51,726 nt of DNA from an uncultured Clostridium sp. (GCA_946639585.1 CAMPBS010000001.1:72210-123935), one strand, 5' to 3'. Positions 24,932 through 34,856 are shown, numbered from the stretch's first letter. Made by a program: numbers and translations. Notes: generated from the sequence alone by a model not told the origin.

Positions 24932-27496
24932 ATGTACATATTTAATAGAATTACAGTAAATCCACAACTACCAAAAAGGATTGAAAAACTAAGCGAGGTA
25001 GCTAACAATTTATGGTGGTCTTGGAATACTGAATTTTTAAGGTTATTTCAAAAAATCGACAAAGATTTATGGGAAGGGTGCAACAAAAACCCTGTTAAAT
25101 TCTTAAAACAAGTATCACAAGAAAAATTAGAAGAAGCATCAAAAAACATAGGATTTTTAAAGGAATATGATAGAGTTGTAGATAATTTTGATGCATATAT
25201 AAATAGTAAAAATACTTGGTTCTCAAAAAATCACGCAAAAAATAAAGATGACTTAATTGCATATTTTTCAGCAGAATATGGACTAGATCAAACTATTCCA
25301 ATTTATTCTGGTGGGCTTGGAATTCTATCTGGAGATCATTTAAAATCTGCCAGTGATTTAGGTATTCCATTAGTTGCAGTTGGTTTATTATATAAAAATG
25401 GATATTTCAACCAAAAGATAAATGGATATGGAGAGCAAGAAACTGAATATCATGATATAGATTTATTTGACTTACCAATAAATCCAGTAAAAGATGAAAA
25501 GGGCGAAGACTTAATTATATATGTAAAATTTCCTAAAAGAAGGCTATATTTAAAGGTTTGGCAAATAAATGTTGGTAGAGTGAAGCTATATTTGTTAGAT
25601 TCAGATATCGAGAAAAATAACGAAGAAGACAGAGATGTTACATTAAGACTATATGGTGGAGATCAAGAAATGAGAATAAGACAAGAAATTGTTTTAGGTA
25701 TGGCAGGTGTAAATTTGTTAAAAACACTCGGTTTAAATCCTACTGTATATCACATGAATGAAGGACATTCAGCATTCTTGAATCTAGAAATTATAAAAAA
25801 TATAATTAAAGAAAAACAAGTTTCTTTTGATGTTGCAAAAGACATAGCAAGTTCAAAAACTGTGTTTACAACACATACACCAGTTCCAGCTGGAAACGAT
25901 ATTTTCCCAGTTGCATTAGTCGAAAAATACTTCAAAGATTTCTGGCCAAGACTTGGTTTATCAAGAGAAGAATTTTTAAAACTTGGAATGAAGCCAACTG
26001 AAGATTTAGAACCGGGATTTAATATGGGAATATTAGCTCTAAAAATAGCAGGAAAGAAAAATGGTGTAAGTAAGTTACACGGTGCTGTTTCAAGAGAACT
26101 ATTTGGAGAGGTATGGCCTGAAATTGCTGCAAACGAATCTCCAATTGGATATGTAACAAACGGAATCCATACTTGTTCATGGCTTTCTCCAAGACTAAAA
26201 GAATTATATAATAAATATTTGATTCCATATTGGCAAGATAGTATGCATGAAGATAGAGTTTGGGAAAAAGTAAGAAACATTCCAAATGATAAAATTTGGG
26301 AAGCACATCAAGAGAGAAAAGAAAAATTATTAGAATTAGTAAGAAAAAGCACACAGGAAAGATTAAGAAGATCAAATTATAGCTATGATGAAATAAACGA
26401 TATAGTTTCAAAACTTAATCCAAATGCTTTAACAATAGGATTTGCAAGAAGATTTGCAACATATAAAAGAGCAACTTTAATATTTAAAGATTTAGAAAGA
26501 ATAACACAAATATTAAATAATCAAGACAAACCAGTTCAATTAATTTTTGCAGGAAAAGCTCACCCAAAAGATAAAGAAGGTCAAGATTTAATAAAATACA
26601 TACACGATATTTCTTTAATGCCACAATTCAAAGGAAAAATATTCTTGTTAGAAAACTACAATATAGCAATGTCAAGATATTTAATAAGTGGTGTAGATGT
26701 ATGGTTAAATAACCCAAGAAGACCAATGGAAGCAAGCGGAACAAGTGGACAAAAAGCATCTGTAAATGGTGTAATAAACTTCAGCGTTTTAGATGGATGG
26801 TGGGCAGAAGGCTACAATCAATACAATGGTTGGACGATAGGAACAAATGCAGAATATGATTCATATGAAATACAAGATAGAGCAGATAGCGAAAGCCTTT
26901 ACTATACATTAGAAAACAAAATAGCTCCACTTTACTATGCAAAAGAAAAATGCGGATTCTCTCCAAAATGGGTTGAAATGATGAAAGAATCAATTGTTAC
27001 AACAGGTGGAAAATACAGTACAGCAAGAATGCTTGTAGACTACACAGAACAACTATACTTACCATTATGTGATTTAACAAACAAATATTATCAAGATGTA
27101 GATAATGTAGCAGCATATAATAATTGGAAACATGATTTATTTAATAATTGGAAAGATATTAAAATAACTCAAGTAAACAATTTAGACAATATAACAATTG
27201 ATGCTGGAAACAATATAGAAGTAAAATGTGAAGTTGAACTTCCAAATATAAATGTAGAAAACATAGAAGTTGAAGTATATTACGGTAAAATCTTGGACAA
27301 TGGAGTAGTTGAAAATGTAAGCATTATTCCGATGTTCTTAGAAAAAGCAGATGAAGAAAATAGAAAATATAGTTATACTGCAAAAGTTGAACTTTCAACA
27401 GGTGGAAATTATGGCTATACATTTAGGGTAATGCCAAAACATGAAATGATACTAGAACCAACAAACTTAAATTTAGTAAAATGGATAACAAAATAA
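24932..27496 (+). CDS. glgP: Alpha-glucan (glycogen/maltodextrin) phosphorylase
   Basis: It phosphorolyses alpha-1,4-glucans to glucose 1-phosphate using pyridoxal phosphate (family GT35). The protein is of the Thermotoga-like subfamily: an N-terminal DUF3417-type region (NLWWSWNTEFLRLFQKID), then AYFSAEYGLDQTIPIYSGGLGILSGDHLKSASDLG, with the PLP-binding lysine at 608 in EASGTSGQKASVNG. The last 100 residues are a beta-sandwich extension (VEVYYGKILDNGVVENVS). The 854-residue length is normal for this subgroup. It has its own promoter and terminator. It complements the GH57 and GT4 genes at 41-45 kb, together giving glucan synthesis, branching and breakdown. Confidence 0.95.
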   Translation: MYIFNRITVNPQLPKRIEKLSEVANNLWWSWNTEFLRLFQKIDKDLWEGCNKNPVKFLKQVSQEKLEEASKNIGFLKEYDRVVDNFDAYINSKNTWFSKNHAKNKDDLIAYFSAEYGLDQTIPIYSGGLGILSGDHLKSASDLGIPLVAVGLLYKNGYFNQKINGYGEQETEYHDIDLFDLPINPVKDEKGEDLIIYVKFPKRRLYLKVWQINVGRVKLYLLDSDIEKNNEEDRDVTLRLYGGDQEMRIRQEIVLGMAGVNLLKTLGLNPTVYHMNEGHSAFLNLEIIKNIIKEKQVSFDVAKDIASSKTVFTTHTPVPAGNDIFPVALVEKYFKDFWPRLGLSREEFLKLGMKPTEDLEPGFNMGILALKIAGKKNGVSKLHGAVSRELFGEVWPEIAANESPIGYVTNGIHTCSWLSPRLKELYNKYLIPYWQDSMHEDRVWEKVRNIPNDKIWEAHQERKEKLLELVRKSTQERLRRSNYSYDEINDIVSKLNPNALTIGFARRFATYKRATLIFKDLERITQILNNQDKPVQLIFAGKAHPKDKEGQDLIKYIHDISLMPQFKGKIFLLENYNIAMSRYLISGVDVWLNNPRRPMEASGTSGQKASVNGVINFSVLDGWWAEGYNQYNGWTIGTNAEYDSYEIQDRADSESLYYTLENKIAPLYYAKEKCGFSPKWVEMMKESIVTTGGKYSTARMLVDYTEQLYLPLCDLTNKYYQDVDNVAAYNNWKHDLFNNWKDIKITQVNNLDNITIDAGNNIEVKCEVELPNINVENIEVEVYYGKILDNGVVENVSIIPMFLEKADEENRKYSYTAKVELSTGGNYGYTFRVMPKHEMILEPTNLNLVKWITK

Positions 27497-27501
27497 GATG
27501 G

Positions 27502-27531
27502 AAAAAATCGGCTTTTAAAGCCGATTTTTTT
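27502..27531. terminator. Bidirectional terminator between glgP and tmcAL
   Basis: TCGGCTT pairs with AAGCCGA, flanked by an A-run and a T-run, between the convergent stops. Confidence 0.85.
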
Positions 27532-28765
27532 ACATCACTATCAATTTATGAGTGAAATCTAAATTTCCCCAAGAATCATTGTTATAACCAATTGTATAAA
27601 CATTAGTTGCCCAAATATCTTTACTTAATAAAATATCTAAATTTCTATTTTTATTATTTGAATCTATAAATTTCTTTACAGAAGTTATAATTTGAAGTTT
27701 AGGATTTGCCTTTGAAATTTCAGACAAAAGATGTTTTCCGTTTTGGTTGAAACCAAGAACTCTAACATATGGAATAGTTTTTCTAGAAACTTCAATATCT
27801 TTTTTAGTTATTCCAAGTAGGGCATATACTAAAATCCTTTGTAACCTTGTTGTTGTATATCTTTTAGATTTTATTATATTCAAAAATTCAACAATTGTAT
27901 TACATGAGCTTGCAGCTTCTTTAATTGCAAATTCCAAACCTTCTGAAACATCTGGCAATTCTTTAATTTCGTTAATAGTCATTTTTCTTAAATTATAAAT
28001 AATTTCTCTTTCAAAAACAGAAATATCTGGAATAGCATGTCCTGTTTTTAGGTTTTTAGCTAGAATTGCACAAGAACTTTGAGGCATTAACTTAGGTAAA
28101 ATGTTAAAAGCATTATTTTTAAGCATATTTCTAATTGCTGTGCTACTAGCAATATTTCCAGTTATTTTAGTACTATTATAATCTGATTCAAATCTTCCAA
28201 TAATATATGGATTGATTCTGCTTTTGTATTTTTTCAAAGCTTTTAAATATTCAATAGCTAAAATATTATTTGGAGAATTCAAGATATTTCTAATATTCTT
28301 TTGGTCGTTCAAATACATCATTAAAGCGTTTTCGCGAGCTTTTGGAAAAGACAATCCTTTTCCAAGTTCTATTGAAAGAAGTGCTTTGTATTCTTTTGGC
28401 TCATAATAAAGAATTTCAGCTAAGTGATCTAATGCACTTAAATTAGGTGTTTCTGCACCAAAAGATACATGATCAACAATTTTCAAACTATCTAAAAGTT
28501 TTATAGCTCCATCTGCAAAATTTTCTGCACTAGATGTTGCATAAAGAGTAGGTAGTTCGATAACTAAATCAACACCATTGGCTATTGCCATTTGAGCTTT
28601 TTCCCATTTATCAACTAAAGATGTAGAACCTCGTTGAGTAAAGTTTCCACTAATTACTGCAATTGAATATTCTGAGTTAGTATCTCTTTTAGATTTTTCT
28701 AAATGATACAAATGTCCATTATGAAATGGATTATATTCTGCAACAATGCCTAAAACATTTGCCAT
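27530..28765 (-). CDS. tmcAL: tRNA(Met) cytidine acetate ligase
   Basis: TmcAL (YlbM) activates acetate with ATP and acetylates the wobble cytidine of elongator tRNA-Met. The nucleotidyltransferase motif is at the N-terminus: MANVLGIVAEYNPFHNGHLYHL (HxGH core), followed by ISGNFTQRGSTSLVDKWEKA and the central FGAETPN. The C-terminal region contains TTTRLQRILVYALLGI and PYVRVLGFNQNGKHLL, both typical. I place the start at 28765 because AGGAGGTG lies 9 nt upstream; the frame opens four codons earlier without a site. The 411-residue length is normal. It stands alone, convergent with glgP and divergent from rnhA. Confidence 0.94.
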   Translation of the reverse strand: MANVLGIVAEYNPFHNGHLYHLEKSKRDTNSEYSIAVISGNFTQRGSTSLVDKWEKAQMAIANGVDLVIELPTLYATSSAENFADGAIKLLDSLKIVDHVSFGAETPNLSALDHLAEILYYEPKEYKALLSIELGKGLSFPKARENALMMYLNDQKNIRNILNSPNNILAIEYLKALKKYKSRINPYIIGRFESDYNSTKITGNIASSTAIRNMLKNNAFNILPKLMPQSSCAILAKNLKTGHAIPDISVFEREIIYNLRKMTINEIKELPDVSEGLEFAIKEAASSCNTIVEFLNIIKSKRYTTTRLQRILVYALLGITKKDIEVSRKTIPYVRVLGFNQNGKHLLSEISKANPKLQIITSVKKFIDSNNKNRNLDILLSKDIWATNVYTIGYNNDSWGNLDFTHKLIVM

Positions 28766-28920
28766 TTTTTGTAGCACCTCCTATTGTACAAATTTAAATT
28801 TATTGTTATAATATTATCACAGAATTATGAAAATTACAAGAGTTAATTATATAAATAGTTAAGCAAGAACTGCGTATTTGACAAGTTAAAACGCATTATT
28901 GTTCAATGGAAGGAGAAGAT

Positions 28921-29355
28921 ATGGAAAAGGTTACAATCTACACTGACGGAGCATGTTCTGGAAATCCAGGTCCAGGAGGCTGGGGAGCAGTTTTGTTTTA
29001 TAAAGATAATAAAAAAGAAATATGGGGAAATAAAAAAGATACAACAAATAATGTAATGGAGTTGACAGCTGTAATAGAAGGATTAAAATTATTAAAATTC
29101 CCATGTGAAGTAGATTTATATAGTGATAGTGCTTACGTAGTAAATGGATTTGAAAAAGGCTGGATATATGGTTGGATAAAAAACAATTGGGTAAATAGCT
29201 CAAAAGAACCAGTTAAAAATAAAGAACTTTGGCTTGAATTATATAATTTGACAAAAACTCATAAAGTTAATTTTATTAAAGTAAAAGGGCATAGTGATAA
29301 TGTTTACAACAATAGATGTGATGAACTTGCAAGAAATGCAATTAAAGAATTATAA
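28921..29355 (+). CDS. rnhA: Ribonuclease HI
   Basis: It cuts the RNA strand of RNA-DNA hybrids. All four catalytic carboxylates are present in the 144-residue protein: Asp9 ([11 protein letters not shown]), Glu47 (NNVMELTAV), Asp69 (YSDSAYV) and Asp134 (RCDELA), with His in [10 protein letters not shown]. The ATG at 28921 follows GGAGAAG. The upstream ATG at 28906 lies before that site. It is a single gene, divergent from tmcAL. A long inverted-repeat element begins 3 nt after its stop. Confidence 0.97.
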   Translation: MEKVTIYTDGACSGNPGPGGWGAVLFYKDNKKEIWGNKKDTTNNVMELTAVIEGLKLLKFPCEVDLYSDSAYVVNGFEKGWIYGWIKNNWVNSSKEPVKNKELWLELYNLTKTHKVNFIKVKGHSDNVYNNRCDELARNAIKEL

Positions 29356-29357
29356 AA

Positions 29358-29499
29358 AGACTATAATATATTTATTTTGAATACCGCGTAAGCGACCAAC
29401 CGGAGCGAAGCGCAGGGCGACTGGAGCAACTTACATACTAGTATTTTTAAATATGGAAGTTGCGACACCAAGGTATTAAAAATAAATATATTATAGTCT
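29358..29499. repeat. Long two-level inverted-repeat element B
   Basis: Outer arms 29358-29385 and 29472-29499 are complementary at 27 of 28 positions. Inside is a smaller stem, GCAACTT (29428-29434) with AAGTTGC. A GC-rich linker on one side (GCGACCAACCGGAGCGAAGC and onward) is unlike the surrounding AT-rich DNA. The plan matches element A at 11474. It may be a miniature transposable element or a structured RNA; being next to rnhA's stop, it may also affect 3' end formation. Confidence 0.6.
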
Positions 29500-29507
29500 A
29501 TTATATT

Positions 29508-30008
29508 TTAATCATATTTATAGTTTTTTCTTCTATTGAATTTCGCAGCAATTTCATGAAATGACTCAGAAAGTGCACAATATTTATCTACTAAAGTTAA
29601 TATGTAGCTTTCTCTATATCTAGGTAATTTAAGAGTTAGAGGCCACATATGTTTTAAAATCATATCTTTTTGTAAATCATTTAACTCCATAATTTTACAA
29701 GCATTTTCATAAGAGGTTCTAGGGTGTGTAAAAGCATGTAAGCCTTTTCTATCTGGTTGTTTTACACGCCAGTCATACAAAAATAAATCATGAACCATTG
29801 CAGCTTTTGCAGCAGAAACGTAATCTAATTTGCGTTTTTTACACATTTTGTAACAATAATAAGAAGCCTCTAAGCAATGGTCAAAAGTTGTAGTTTCATA
29901 ATGTTGCCTATATTTTTTCATTTCTAGAACTTTTTCATTTTCAAGCAAAGGCTTTATAATTTCCATGAATTCTTCATCATTATATATTTTATTTAATATT
30001 TCTTCCAT
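29508..30008 (-). CDS. HD-superfamily phosphohydrolase-like protein
   Basis: This 166-residue cytoplasmic protein has the HD metal-site pattern: His in TTFDHCLEASYYCYKMC, the His-Asp pair in AAMVHDLFLYDW, His in HAFTHPRTSYENA and Asp in LTLVDKYCAL. Such small HD proteins hydrolyse phosphate esters, often nucleotides, but the substrate of this one is not evident. The start at 30008 has GAGGGAG upstream. It is separate from dapA (gap about 106 nt) and its end adjoins the inverted-repeat element B. The family is well supported; the specific function is unknown. Confidence 0.85.
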   Translation of the reverse strand: MEEILNKIYNDEEFMEIIKPLLENEKVLEMKKYRQHYETTTFDHCLEASYYCYKMCKKRKLDYVSAAKAAMVHDLFLYDWRVKQPDRKGLHAFTHPRTSYENACKIMELNDLQKDMILKHMWPLTLKLPRYRESYILTLVDKYCALSESFHEIAAKFNRRKNYKYD

Positions 30009-30114
30009 TAAACTCCCTCATTTGTATAATAGAATAAATTCTATTATATATAAAAATAGTTACAAACTAATTATAACATATTTTTGCTGTATTTGGCAAG
30101 AATATCAAAAAATA

Positions 30115-30993
30115 TTAAATAGAAATATTTAACAATTTATCTATTTTTTCTGCTAAATTGGAACTGACAGGCGTAAGAGGAGAACGAGGGTTACCACAGT
30201 CAAATCCAATTTTGGAAATAGCGTATTTAATAGGTATAGGGTTTACTTCATCAAAAAGAACATTAGTTAATGGAAGATTTTCTAATTGAAGTTTAGTTGA
30301 ACTTTGGGTATTACCATTAAAGAATTCATAACAAATACCATGAACTAGAGTAGGATTAATATTAGCTAAAACTGAAATTACGCCAATTCCGCCGAGAGAT
30401 AAAACGGGCAGTATTTGGTCATCATTGCCAGAATAGATATTTAAATTATCTCCACATAGAGCTGCGATTTTAGCTACTTGAGATATATTTCCACTTGCTT
30501 CTTTTATAGCAACTATATTTGGAATTTTAGAAAGTTCAAAACAGGTTTCAGGTGTAATATTTACTCCAGTTCTACTAGGCACATTATACATAATAATTGG
30601 AATAGAAACAGAGTTTGCAATAGATGTGTAATATTCAATTAAGCCTTGCTGAGTACATTTATTATAATAGGGCGTAACAACAAGTAGACCATCAGCACCA
30701 AGTTCTTCGGCTATTTTTGACATCTCAATTGCTTTTTTGGTATTGTTTGAACCGGTTCCGGCAATTATTGGAACTTGTTTATTTGCAGTTTCGACAGCAC
30801 ATTTAATCAATTCTTTTTTCTCATCAATACTTAGTGTTGGGCTTTCTCCAGTTGTTCCGCAAACTATTATGCTGTCTGATTTATTTTCAATTTGAAATTC
30901 TATTAATCTTTTGAATTCATCTAAATTAACATTTCCATCTTTAAAAGGCGTGACAATAGCAGTTCCGCAGCCTTTAAATATAATATCTTTCAA
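30115..30993 (-). CDS. dapA: 4-hydroxy-tetrahydrodipicolinate synthase
   Basis: DapA condenses pyruvate with aspartate semialdehyde, the first step of the lysine, diaminopimelate and (in spore formers) dipicolinate branch. It is a class I aldolase-type TIM barrel of 292 residues: GTTGESPTL near 46-54, Tyr136 in IIMYNVPSRTG, and the Schiff-base Lys164 in VAIKEASGN. GNDDQILPVLSLGGIGVISV is also typical. AAGGAGGG precedes the ATG. It is monocistronic. I looked for a lysine riboswitch in the 211-nt upstream gap and saw none. Confidence 0.96.
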   Translation of the reverse strand: MKDIIFKGCGTAIVTPFKDGNVNLDEFKRLIEFQIENKSDSIIVCGTTGESPTLSIDEKKELIKCAVETANKQVPIIAGTGSNNTKKAIEMSKIAEELGADGLLVVTPYYNKCTQQGLIEYYTSIANSVSIPIIMYNVPSRTGVNITPETCFELSKIPNIVAIKEASGNISQVAKIAALCGDNLNIYSGNDDQILPVLSLGGIGVISVLANINPTLVHGICYEFFNGNTQSSTKLQLENLPLTNVLFDEVNPIPIKYAISKIGFDCGNPRSPLTPVSSNLAEKIDKLLNISI

Positions 30994-31090
30994 AAAAATC
31001 CCTCCTTATAATCTAATTATATTGAGTGATTTTGTTATTATTCTTTTATACAATTAATTTCATATCATTAGGTATCAAGTGAATAAAAAT

Positions 31091-31149
31091 ATTACAATTA
31101 TATTACATTTTTTTAACCTATTGCATAATTAATTAGTATTTGATAAACT
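31091..31149 (+). promoter_or_regulatory. ATTACA pair and promoter of the second LRR gene
   Basis: ATTACA at 31091 and 31102 (11 bp apart) lies just upstream of TTGCAT (31121-31126), a 17-bp spacer and TAAACT (31144-31149). The -10 context matches that of the first LRR gene. Confidence 0.45.
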
Positions 31150-31204
31150 AAAATAGTAAACAAAAAAGAATAGACCAAAGAGAAAAATAAGGAGGAAACA
31201 AAAG

Positions 31205-32072
31205 ATGTTTAAAACAAATCTAAAATACAACAATCGGAATTACTTTAATGGCACTAATCATTACAATTATTGTACTTTTAATATTGTCAGGAGTAACAAT
31301 AAGTGCGATAACAGGAAATGAAAGTGCAATGCAAAAAGCACAACAAGCAAAACAAGAAACAGATGCTGCAAATGAACTAGAAGAAATAAAATTAGCAGTA
31401 ATAAATGCAATGGTAAATGGAATAGATGGAAATGTAAGCGCTGAAAATTTAAGAACTGCTTTAACAAGAATAATTGACAACACGAGCGGAATAACGGGAA
31501 ATGGACCATGGACAGTAACAGGAAAATCAGGAACAAATTACAAAATAGATAGTTATGGACAAGTAGAAAAACTAACCTCACAATCATCAAGTAGTTTAGC
31601 ACCTGGAATATATAATGAAAATAATCAAATCGTTTGGACATGGGATGAATTTTTAGGATTAGGAGTATGGAATGTAGATAGTAATGGAGTGTTGGCTCCT
31701 ATAGATGATGAAACAATGGCAGGAGAAACAGCATTGGGATACGCAAGTAGAATAAAAAAGGTGGTAATTCCAGATGAGGTAACAAGCATAGGTGATAGGG
31801 CATTTTATTATTGTACAAGTTTAAGTAGTATAGAAATCCCAAGTAGTGTAACAAGTATAGGCAACTGGACATTTGCGGAATGTACAAGTTTAAGAAGTAT
31901 AGAAATCCCAAGTAGTGTAACTAGTATAGGTAGTAATGCATTTCAGAACTGTACAAGTTTAAGGAGTATTATAATCCATAAAAATCATGATAGCATTTCA
32001 GGTGCTTTGTGGGGTGCACCTACTAATAGCGTGGCAATTTTTGATGATAATGTAACGCAACAGGAAATATAA
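31205..32072 (+). pseudogene. Second prepilin-signal BspA-LRR protein, start out of frame
   Basis: A strong RBS (AAGGAGG) and ATG at 31205 begin MFKTNLK in one frame, but the class III signal and mature protein (TTIGITLMALIITIIVLLIL onward) are in another frame that opens only after a TAA at 31221. Two extra bases in the A-run near 31222-31225 would join them into a perfect prepilin leader. From 31248 the protein is intact to 32072: a region paralogous to the first LRR protein (GNESAMQKAQQAKQ, ELEEIKLAVI, PWTVTGKSG), then three BspA repeats (SIEIPSSVTSIG) and a short C-terminus. It may be a pseudogene, a phase-variable gene or a sequence error. The in-frame ATG at 31248 would lose the leader. 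Confidence 0.75.
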
Positions 32073-32095
32073 GTAATCTAAAAATATATAATTAT

Positions 32096-32128
32096 AAAAT
32101 AGAAAGAGCGTAGAGCTCTTTCTATTTT
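32096..32128. terminator. Bidirectional terminator between the LRR gene and asnB
   Basis: AAAATAGAAAGAGC (32096-32109) pairs with GCTCTTTCTATTTT (32115-32128), between convergent stops. Confidence 0.9.
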
Positions 32129-33974
32129 ACATCTCAATTCTAGGCTGATATTTCTCTAACCACATATTAACTTGGCAAAGATAAGCCATAAGTTGTGGAC
32201 CAGTCATAAGTTGACCAAACCAAGGGCGTGTAAATGCATTTCCATCTGTTGATAAAATATCTAAAATATATTGTCTATTCAATAAAGTATTTATTGGTGC
32301 ATTTTCATCCTGCATAATTTCAGTTAGCATACCTTTAACTTTAGCTAAATAAGAAGGGTTATGAGTTTTGGGGTATGGAGATTTTTTTCTATCTACAATT
32401 TCTTCTGGTAAAAATTTTCTAGCCACATATCTAAGCAAGCCTTTTTCTCTACCATTTAAAGCTTTCATTTCCCAAGGGATATTCCATAAATACTGAGCTA
32501 GCCTGTAATCACAAAATGGGACTCTTAATTCAAAACCATTATACATAGCCATTCTATCAGATCTATCTAAAAGAGTTTGCATAAACCAGTTCATTGTTAA
32601 ATGAGAAATTTTCCTTTTTTCAACTGTTTCAATAGAATCAGTTCCTAAAAATTCAACTTCATCTAAACTTTCATTATACCTAAAATCAATATATTCTTTT
32701 AAATTAACTTTTTCACCAATTAATGGATTTAACAATTTTTGCCTTTCATCAATGGCAATTGACCATGGGAAAGTACCAGAATTTAGGGCGTCTTCTCTAA
32801 AAAACCATGGGTAACCACCAAAAATCTCGTCAGCACATTCGCCAGTCAAAGAAACTGTCATTTCTTTTTTTACATTTTTACAGAAAAGCAGAAGTGAAGA
32901 GTCAATATCTGCCATTCCAGGCATATCTCTTGCAATCATTGCATCTTCTAGATAAGAGGCAAGCTCTGGTGTATCTATTACAATATTGTGATGCTTTGTT
33001 CTTACATTTTCGTTCATCAAATTGATGTAGTAATTATCAGAATTTGGCTGAAAGTCGCTCTTAACAAAGTTTTTATCATTATCAACATAGTCAATTGAAT
33101 AAGTATCAAGAGGTGGGAGACCATTTTCTTTGCAATAATCTGATGCGAATTTGGTAATTATACTAGAATCTAAGCCACCAGATAAAAAAGTGCAAAGAGG
33201 CATATCTGAAACTAATTGACGTGTTATTGAATCTCTTAAAAGACTTTCTAAATGCTCAGATGTTTCTTCCAAGTTTTCTGTATGCGGCTTCGTTTCTAAT
33301 TTCCAATATCTTTTAGTTTTTAAACCATCTTTGTTAAAAACTGCAAAATGAGCAGGTTTAAGTTCGTAAATATCTTTAAAAATAGTTGTTCCTGGGGTAT
33401 GAGCAGGACCTATACCAAATAATTCGGAGATTCCTTGATTATCTAAAACCTTTTCTATACCAGGGTATTGGAAAAGTGCTTTAATTTCAGAAGCAAATAT
33501 TATAGCTCCATTTTGAATTGTATAAAATAAAGGCTTAACCCCAAAATGGTCACGAGCAAGAAAAAGCTCATTTGTTTTTGTGTTCCAAATAGCAAAAGCA
33601 AAAATACCATTCAAGTGATTTACAACATCTTTTCCAAAGTGAATATAGCTTTTTAACAATACCTCTGTATCACTATGTGATTTAAAAGTAAAACCATTTT
33701 CTTCTAAAGTTTCCTTTAATTCTTTTGTATTATAAATTTGACCATTATACACAATTGCAAATTCACCAAAAGAAAAAGTTTCAACCATTGGTTGTTTTCC
33801 ACCTTCTGGGTCAATTACAATAAGTCTTTTGTGCCCAAGTGCTACATTTTCCTTTATGTAGTAACCATCTTCATCTGGTCCTCTTTTAGAGATACTTTCA
33901 TTCATCTGTACTAAAACATTTTTCATTTTAGAAGTATCCTTTTGGTAATCAACAAATCCTACAAATCCACACAT
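32127..33974 (-). CDS. asnB: Asparagine synthetase, glutamine-hydrolysing
   Basis: AsnB makes asparagine from aspartate, glutamine and ATP. The N-terminal glutaminase domain starts with the catalytic Cys2 (MCGFVGFVDYQ) and has LGHKRLIVID and AIVYNGQIYN. The synthetase domain has the PP-loop TFLSGGLDSSII and later TGECADEIFGGYPW. The C-terminus (RMAMYNGFELRVPFCDYRL) is typical. Its 615 residues match the AsnB class. RBS GGAGG precedes the ATG. The gene is monocistronic, convergent with the LRR gene and divergent from rsmE. Some AsnB-like enzymes amidate wall or glycan substrates instead; nothing here points to that. Confidence 0.95.
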   Translation of the reverse strand: MCGFVGFVDYQKDTSKMKNVLVQMNESISKRGPDEDGYYIKENVALGHKRLIVIDPEGGKQPMVETFSFGEFAIVYNGQIYNTKELKETLEENGFTFKSHSDTEVLLKSYIHFGKDVVNHLNGIFAFAIWNTKTNELFLARDHFGVKPLFYTIQNGAIIFASEIKALFQYPGIEKVLDNQGISELFGIGPAHTPGTTIFKDIYELKPAHFAVFNKDGLKTKRYWKLETKPHTENLEETSEHLESLLRDSITRQLVSDMPLCTFLSGGLDSSIITKFASDYCKENGLPPLDTYSIDYVDNDKNFVKSDFQPNSDNYYINLMNENVRTKHHNIVIDTPELASYLEDAMIARDMPGMADIDSSLLLFCKNVKKEMTVSLTGECADEIFGGYPWFFREDALNSGTFPWSIAIDERQKLLNPLIGEKVNLKEYIDFRYNESLDEVEFLGTDSIETVEKRKISHLTMNWFMQTLLDRSDRMAMYNGFELRVPFCDYRLAQYLWNIPWEMKALNGREKGLLRYVARKFLPEEIVDRKKSPYPKTHNPSYLAKVKGMLTEIMQDENAPINTLLNRQYILDILSTDGNAFTRPWFGQLMTGPQLMAYLCQVNMWLEKYQPRIEM

Positions 33975-34096
33975 TTTAAATCCTCCATTGAAAAAATATT
34001 ATTATATTATATTCAGAAAAATGGAAAATATTTTTTAAATAATGTAGAAATATTTTTAAAGTTATGATATAATTCAGAAATGAAGAGGGAGAAAAA

Positions 34097-34840
34097 ATGC
34101 CTAAGTTTTTTGTAAAAAATAATCAAATAGAAAACAATGAAATTCAAATATTTGGAACAGATGTAAATCATATAAAAAATGTTTTGAGATTAAAGGAAAA
34201 TGACGAAATTGAAATATGCGATTCAGATGAACATCAAAATTATTCATGTAAAATTACTGAACTTCAAGAAAGTTTGATAAAATGTGACATAATAAACAAG
34301 ATTGAAGAAAGTAGAGAATCTAATATAGAAGTTACAATATTCCAAGGACTGCCAAAAGCAGATAAAATGGAACTAATAATCCAAAAGTCTGTGGAGCTAG
34401 GAGTATATGACATTACACCGGTTGAAATGGCAAGATGCGTTGTAAAATTAAATGATAAAGACAAAGCTAAAAAAATAGAAAGATGGAATAAAATCTCAGA
34501 AGTCGCTGCAAAGCAATCACAAAGAGATATAATTCCTAAAATAAATAATGTAATAAAAATAGGCGAATTAACCAATATAATTAAACAATATGATGGAATA
34601 ATTTTGGCTTATGAAAAAGAACAAGACTATACTATAAAACAAGAATTACAAAAACTAAAAGAACAAAATGCCAAAAAGATTGGTATTGTAATAGGGCCAG
34701 AAGGTGGACTAGAAGAAAAAGAAGTAGAAAATTTAAAGGAAAATGGTGCACATGTTATTACATTAGGAAGAAGAATACTAAGAACGGAAACAGTTGCATT
34801 AAATGTTTTAAGTAATATAATTTATGAATTTGAAATGTAA
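34097..34840 (+). CDS. rsmE: 16S rRNA (uracil1498-N3)-methyltransferase
   Basis: RsmE methylates U1498 of 16S rRNA using SAM. It has an N-terminal PUA-like part (VNHIKNVLRLKENDEIEICD) and a C-terminal SPOUT knot with the diagnostic IGIVIGPEGGLEEKEVE and LGRRILRTETVALNVL. QGLPKADKMELIIQKSVELG is also conserved. Its 247 residues are normal. GAGGGAG precedes the ATG, with a TATAAT at about 34069-34074. It begins a run with the AT-hook-like membrane protein and yicC; prmA, a frequent upstream partner, is not here. Confidence 0.95.
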   Translation: MPKFFVKNNQIENNEIQIFGTDVNHIKNVLRLKENDEIEICDSDEHQNYSCKITELQESLIKCDIINKIEESRESNIEVTIFQGLPKADKMELIIQKSVELGVYDITPVEMARCVVKLNDKDKAKKIERWNKISEVAAKQSQRDIIPKINNVIKIGELTNIIKQYDGIILAYEKEQDYTIKQELQKLKEQNAKKIGIVIGPEGGLEEKEVENLKENGAHVITLGRRILRTETVALNVLSNIIYEFEM

Positions 34841-34856
34841 GATTAGGGAGGAAAAA

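Noticed and set aside
25750..26280. 176-codon minus-strand frame opposite glgP
   Set aside because: Shadow of a clearly coding glgP segment with no initiation signals.
30994..31204. Lysine riboswitch upstream of dapA
   Set aside because: The 211-nt gap is A/T-rich without the conserved GA-rich junction or a terminator hairpin before the start.
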